Shown here piece after piece: positions 32,100-34,291 of a stretch of 34,291 bases of DNA. A model generated the notes under the pieces. That model did not search any database. It saw only the letters and a program-made list of their open reading frames with translations, and was not told the DNA's origin. The DNA lies in the NCBI GenBank assembly GCA_000436375.1, contig FR885440.1:1-34291 (forward strand), in the 5' to 3' direction. This DNA comes from Azospirillum sp. CAG:239. GTDB taxonomy: Bacteria > Pseudomonadota > Alphaproteobacteria > RF32 > CAG-239. The number at the start of each line of letters is the position of its first letter. Position 1 is the first letter of the stretch. The translations under genes and the position numbers were made by a program.

Positions 32100-33062
32100 A
32101 TGTCTGAAACTTTAGAAATAGGCAGCGTAAAACCGCGCATACGCTATGAAGGAGACGGTACGACGACCGAATTCAGCTTTGCGTTTACGATCTTCGACGA
32201 AACGGACGTTGACGTCTATGCCGACGACGCGCTGCTTACGGAAGGATACTCGGTCAGCCGCGAAACACAAGGCGGCCGCGTTATCTTCGACAAAGCACCG
32301 GCAGCCGGCACTATAATCACGCTGTACCGTAGTCTGGAACTCAAGCGAACCACAAACTTTCAGGAAGTAGGCCCCTTCCGAACCTCGAAAGTCAACCTTG
32401 AGTTCGACTATCAGCTCGCCTGCATGGAACAACTTCAGGATACCATCAGCCGTACAGTAACCTTCCCGCCCTATGCGCCCACCCAGTTAAACGTCGCTCT
32501 GCCGATGCCGGTACCCGGCAAAGCGATTATCTGGAACGCCGAAGGCAACAGCCTGCAAAATTCCACGATTGAAATAGAAAAACTGACCACATGCTACGAC
32601 GACGTGCTGAAAAAAGCCCAGGAGGTACATAACAACGCCGCAGCTGCCGCCACTGCCTGTCAAAAAGCCGAAACCGCCGCCAAAACCGCTGTCAGCTGTG
32701 CCGACCTCCTGCAAAAACGCGCCGAAACGATTTATACGGCGCAAAAAGATCTGGGCAACACTTCCGGCGCCTGCTGCGTTGCCGTCGAACCGGGCATTTT
32801 CGAATATAAGGCCACTCCCGCGGGAAACACCGATTTCAGCTTCAATTTTGACAATTGCGATACCGGCATGATTATCAGCTTTTCGCTGCTGCTCAACCAA
32901 AACGCCGGAAACTACACCTATTCCTATACTTTTCCGGAAACCTCGTCATTTCAGTGGCTCGACGGACTCTCCGCCTCGCCGTCCGGCAGCTATCTGATGA
33001 CCTTCCGGCGCTACCCCGACGGCCGCGTTCTGGGGGTTGCCAACGGAGTGATAGCGTCATGA
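32100..33062 (+). CDS. Phage tail-fibre-like protein
   Basis: This 320-residue protein has an N-terminal domain resembling T7-type tail-fibre N termini. RIRYEGDGTTTEFSFAFTIFDETDVDVY, then the GYSVSRETQGGRVIFDKAPAAGTIITLYR segment and RTTNFQEVGPF are the typical pattern of adapter domains that attach a fibre to a virion. An Ala-rich coiled-coil-like stretch (about 185-225, KAQEVHNNAAAAATACQKAE type) and a beta-rich C-terminal domain (about 235-320) follow. GGAGA precedes the ATG at 32100; the longer frame crosses both leader terminators. No structural phage genes flank it, so it may be a remnant, part of a tail-like device or a domesticated adhesin. Exact family assignment is moderate. Confidence 0.72.
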   Translation: MSETLEIGSVKPRIRYEGDGTTTEFSFAFTIFDETDVDVYADDALLTEGYSVSRETQGGRVIFDKAPAAGTIITLYRSLELKRTTNFQEVGPFRTSKVNLEFDYQLACMEQLQDTISRTVTFPPYAPTQLNVALPMPVPGKAIIWNAEGNSLQNSTIEIEKLTTCYDDVLKKAQEVHNNAAAAATACQKAETAAKTAVSCADLLQKRAETIYTAQKDLGNTSGACCVAVEPGIFEYKATPAGNTDFSFNFDNCDTGMIISFSLLLNQNAGNYTYSYTFPETSSFQWLDGLSASPSGSYLMTFRRYPDGRVLGVANGVIAS

Positions 33063-33709
33063 CCCTGATGGGAAAATCCAATCCTCTGGGCGGAGCCGTC
33101 TGCGCTTATACGCCCGGAACCATCCTGTTTGACGGCAGCAACGGCGATTCGGCCACGCTGCAGATGAAAAAGGGATTTTACTTCATTCGCGGTCAGGGTG
33201 CCGGCGCCGGCGGCGGCAACTGCGGCCTTTACGGAACCGGCGGCGGAGGCGGTTCCGGTGCCGGTTTTGAAGGAAACATCTATATCGCCGACAACCAAAA
33301 CGACGTAAACTGTTACGCGGGCATCGCCGAAGAAGCCAACCGTAAAGACGGCGAAGCCAGCTATATCGGCGGGTTGATAAACATGGGCGGCGGCCATATC
33401 GGCGGTTCGGACAACGGTGTCGCCGGCGCCGGCGGCACACTGACAATATCAGGAAACATTCTGGTAATTTCCAGCCGGGTAAGCTCCGACGGCAATCCCG
33501 GCAACCAGACCACCGGCAGCAACGGCACCAAAGGCGGCGCCAACTCCGTACTCACCAATTCCGGCGCCGGCATCGCCAACGCCGCTTTTGCCGAACGCTG
33601 CGCCACCGCACCCGGAGCCGGAGGAGCCGGCGGACGACAGTGGGACGGCAACGGCGGCTACGGCAAATACGGCGAACTGAAAATCCAATACCTGAAACCC
33701 AAACCATAG
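33059..33709 (+). CDS. Glycine-rich tail-fibre tip-like protein
   Basis: This 216-residue protein overlaps the fibre gene in ATGA and is probably coupled to it. It is dominated by glycine-rich segments (GQGAGAGGGNCGLYGTGGGGG near 50-70, GGLINMGGGHIGG, the GNQTTGSNGTKGG stretch and PGAGGAGGRQWDGNGGYG near the end). Glycine-rich repeats of this sort form polyglycine helices in phage adhesin tips such as those of T-even and S16-like phages. The middle is beta-rich (GNIYIADNQND, LTISGNILVIS). There is no signal peptide. A receptor-binding tip role is inferred from composition and position, not homology. Confidence 0.7.
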   Translation: MTLMGKSNPLGGAVCAYTPGTILFDGSNGDSATLQMKKGFYFIRGQGAGAGGGNCGLYGTGGGGGSGAGFEGNIYIADNQNDVNCYAGIAEEANRKDGEASYIGGLINMGGGHIGGSDNGVAGAGGTLTISGNILVISSRVSSDGNPGNQTTGSNGTKGGANSVLTNSGAGIANAAFAERCATAPGAGGAGGRQWDGNGGYGKYGELKIQYLKPKP

Positions 33710-33724
33710 ACAAAGGATAATATC

Positions 33725-34126
33725 ATGTATGCAAAACTCATAAACGGCAAACTGACCCCGGCACCGGCAAACCTTTGCAAAGACGGCACCGTTTACCAGA
33801 ACTACAATCTGGAAAGCAACGCCGCCATGCTGCTGGCCGACGGTTACAAACCGGTTGCAGAAATGCCGGCACCGGACGAAATGAAAAAACCGAAAAAATA
33901 CTATGTCGAAAACGAAAACCAGATAACGGCAGTCTATGTCGAAACTTACGTCGAACCGGATTACCGGAGCAAACGAGCCGCTGAATATCCCGACTTCAGA
34001 GAATATCTCGACGCTGTCGTAAAAACCAGTTCGGAAGACGAAACCATGGCCGCGGCAGGAAAAACGCAGCTGCAGACCTATTGCCGCCTGTGTCTGGAAA
34101 TAAAACAAAAATATCCCAAAGAATAA
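33725..34126 (+). CDS. Small tail-fibre-associated protein, phage-like
   Basis: This 133-residue acidic protein starts MYAKLINGKLTPAPAN, a pattern seen in small proteins encoded after tail-fibre genes in phages and prophages (XkdW-like or fibre-assembly-like). It has no membrane segment. The C-terminal half (about 80-130) is helical and charged. It follows the glycine-rich gene by 15 bases with AAAGGATA as ribosome site. It may act as a fibre chaperone or trimming partner; that is inference from position. A GC-rich hairpin follows. Confidence 0.65.
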   Translation: MYAKLINGKLTPAPANLCKDGTVYQNYNLESNAAMLLADGYKPVAEMPAPDEMKKPKKYYVENENQITAVYVETYVEPDYRSKRAAEYPDFREYLDAVVKTSSEDETMAAAGKTQLQTYCRLCLEIKQKYPKE

Positions 34127-34133
34127 AAGGAAA

Positions 34134-34157
34134 CCGGCCGTTGGCAGCAACGGCCGG
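34134..34157. terminator. GC-rich hairpin between the phage-like operon and galE
   Basis: CCGGCCGTTG and CAACGGCCGG pair perfectly over a GCAG loop between two convergent genes. It lacks a clear T-tract on either side, so it may be a Rho-aided or bidirectional stop. Confidence 0.5.
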
Positions 34158-34166
34158 CCGCTCTGC

Positions 34167-34291
34167 TTACCGCTCCAACTGCCACATGGTTCGGATAATC
34201 TCTTCAATATCCGTATATTCCGGACGCCAGCCGAGCAGCTTTTCCGCCTCGGCGGAAGACGCCGTCAACATCCCCGGATCACCGGCCCGGC
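34167..34291 (-). CDS. galE: UDP-glucose 4-epimerase, C-terminal end (partial)
   Basis: The last 125 bases encode, on the minus strand, about 40 residues ending at a TAA at 34167-34169. They read RAGDPGMLTASSAEAEKLLGW and then a RPEYTDIEEIIRTMW ending. That is the typical C terminus of GalE, which interconverts UDP-glucose and UDP-galactose and feeds surface-glycan synthesis. The GDP motif and the LGW-x-P segment are the conserved family positions. The rest of the gene lies beyond the window. Confidence 0.85.
   Translation of the reverse strand, partial: RAGDPGMLTASSAEAEKLLGWRPEYTDIEEIIRTMWQLER

Noticed and set aside
31846..34166. Complete prophage
   Set aside because: Only three fibre-type genes are present; there is no integrase, capsid, terminase, lysis gene or att repeat in view.
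1..34291. CRISPR array or insertion sequence
   Set aside because: No regularly spaced repeats, transposase genes or terminal inverted repeats with target duplications were found.

Overview
The window looks like a chromosomal segment of a Gram-negative, probably gut-associated alphaproteobacterium. Direct support is an elongator tRNA-Met of proteobacterial type, a proton-type MotA/MotB stator pair, YgiW-type periplasmic OB-fold proteins, a TerC/Alx transporter, an MsrA-MsrB fusion and AlgI/AlgX-type O-acetylation genes. The class assignment is an inference. Most genes are tightly packed, with strong TTGACA-like promoters and many intrinsic terminators.

Layout. 1-250: the end of a possible class II tRNA and a convergent tRNA-Met share one palindromic terminator. 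249-2763: a ROK sugar kinase with a small membrane protein, a divergent ArsC/Spx-like protein, and two tandem YgiW-family secreted proteins. 2907-6239: motAB, a DUF3750 membrane protein and a TerC transporter. 6272-14073: a TIM-barrel sugar isomerase-like protein, then a long minus-strand surface-polysaccharide operon, rfbA-rfbC-rfbD-MBOAT-AlgX-like-AlgX-like-rfbB. It makes dTDP-L-rhamnose and has an O-acetylation module inserted before rfbB. 14216-15556: an ArsB/NhaD-type ion transporter.

15652-18729 holds the most unusual block. It is a three-gene cassette made of a SNF2-like helicase with degenerate motifs, an IbrA-like PAPS-reductase/DUF3440 protein and an IbrB-like ParB-domain protein. 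An AT-rich region with a perfect 12-bp palindrome inside the predicted promoter lies upstream. A YqeK-like HD hydrolase and MsrAB follow on the other strand.

20583-28771: a second MBOAT plus AlgX-like pair, a MazG-like pyrophosphohydrolase, a prolyl-iminopeptidase-like hydrolase, a hexapeptide acetyltransferase, two DUF616 glycosyltransferase-like genes and a GT8 glycosyltransferase. The DUF616 genes come from a segmental duplication that includes the promoter. One copy is fused in frame to a nucleotide-sugar epimerase. 28946-31839: nagA-nagB and a SIMPL-domain protein. 31934-34126: a promoter followed by two successive terminator hairpins, then a three-gene operon resembling phage tail-fibre genes. 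The window ends in the 3' end of galE.

Taken together the window is mainly a surface-glycan locus (rhamnose synthesis, glycosyl transfer, epimerisation, O-acetylation) with amino-sugar catabolism (ROK kinase, NagA, NagB) and stress genes (MsrAB, YgiW, Spx-like). The helicase/IbrA/IbrB cassette and the tail-fibre-like operon are accessory elements of phage or defence flavour.
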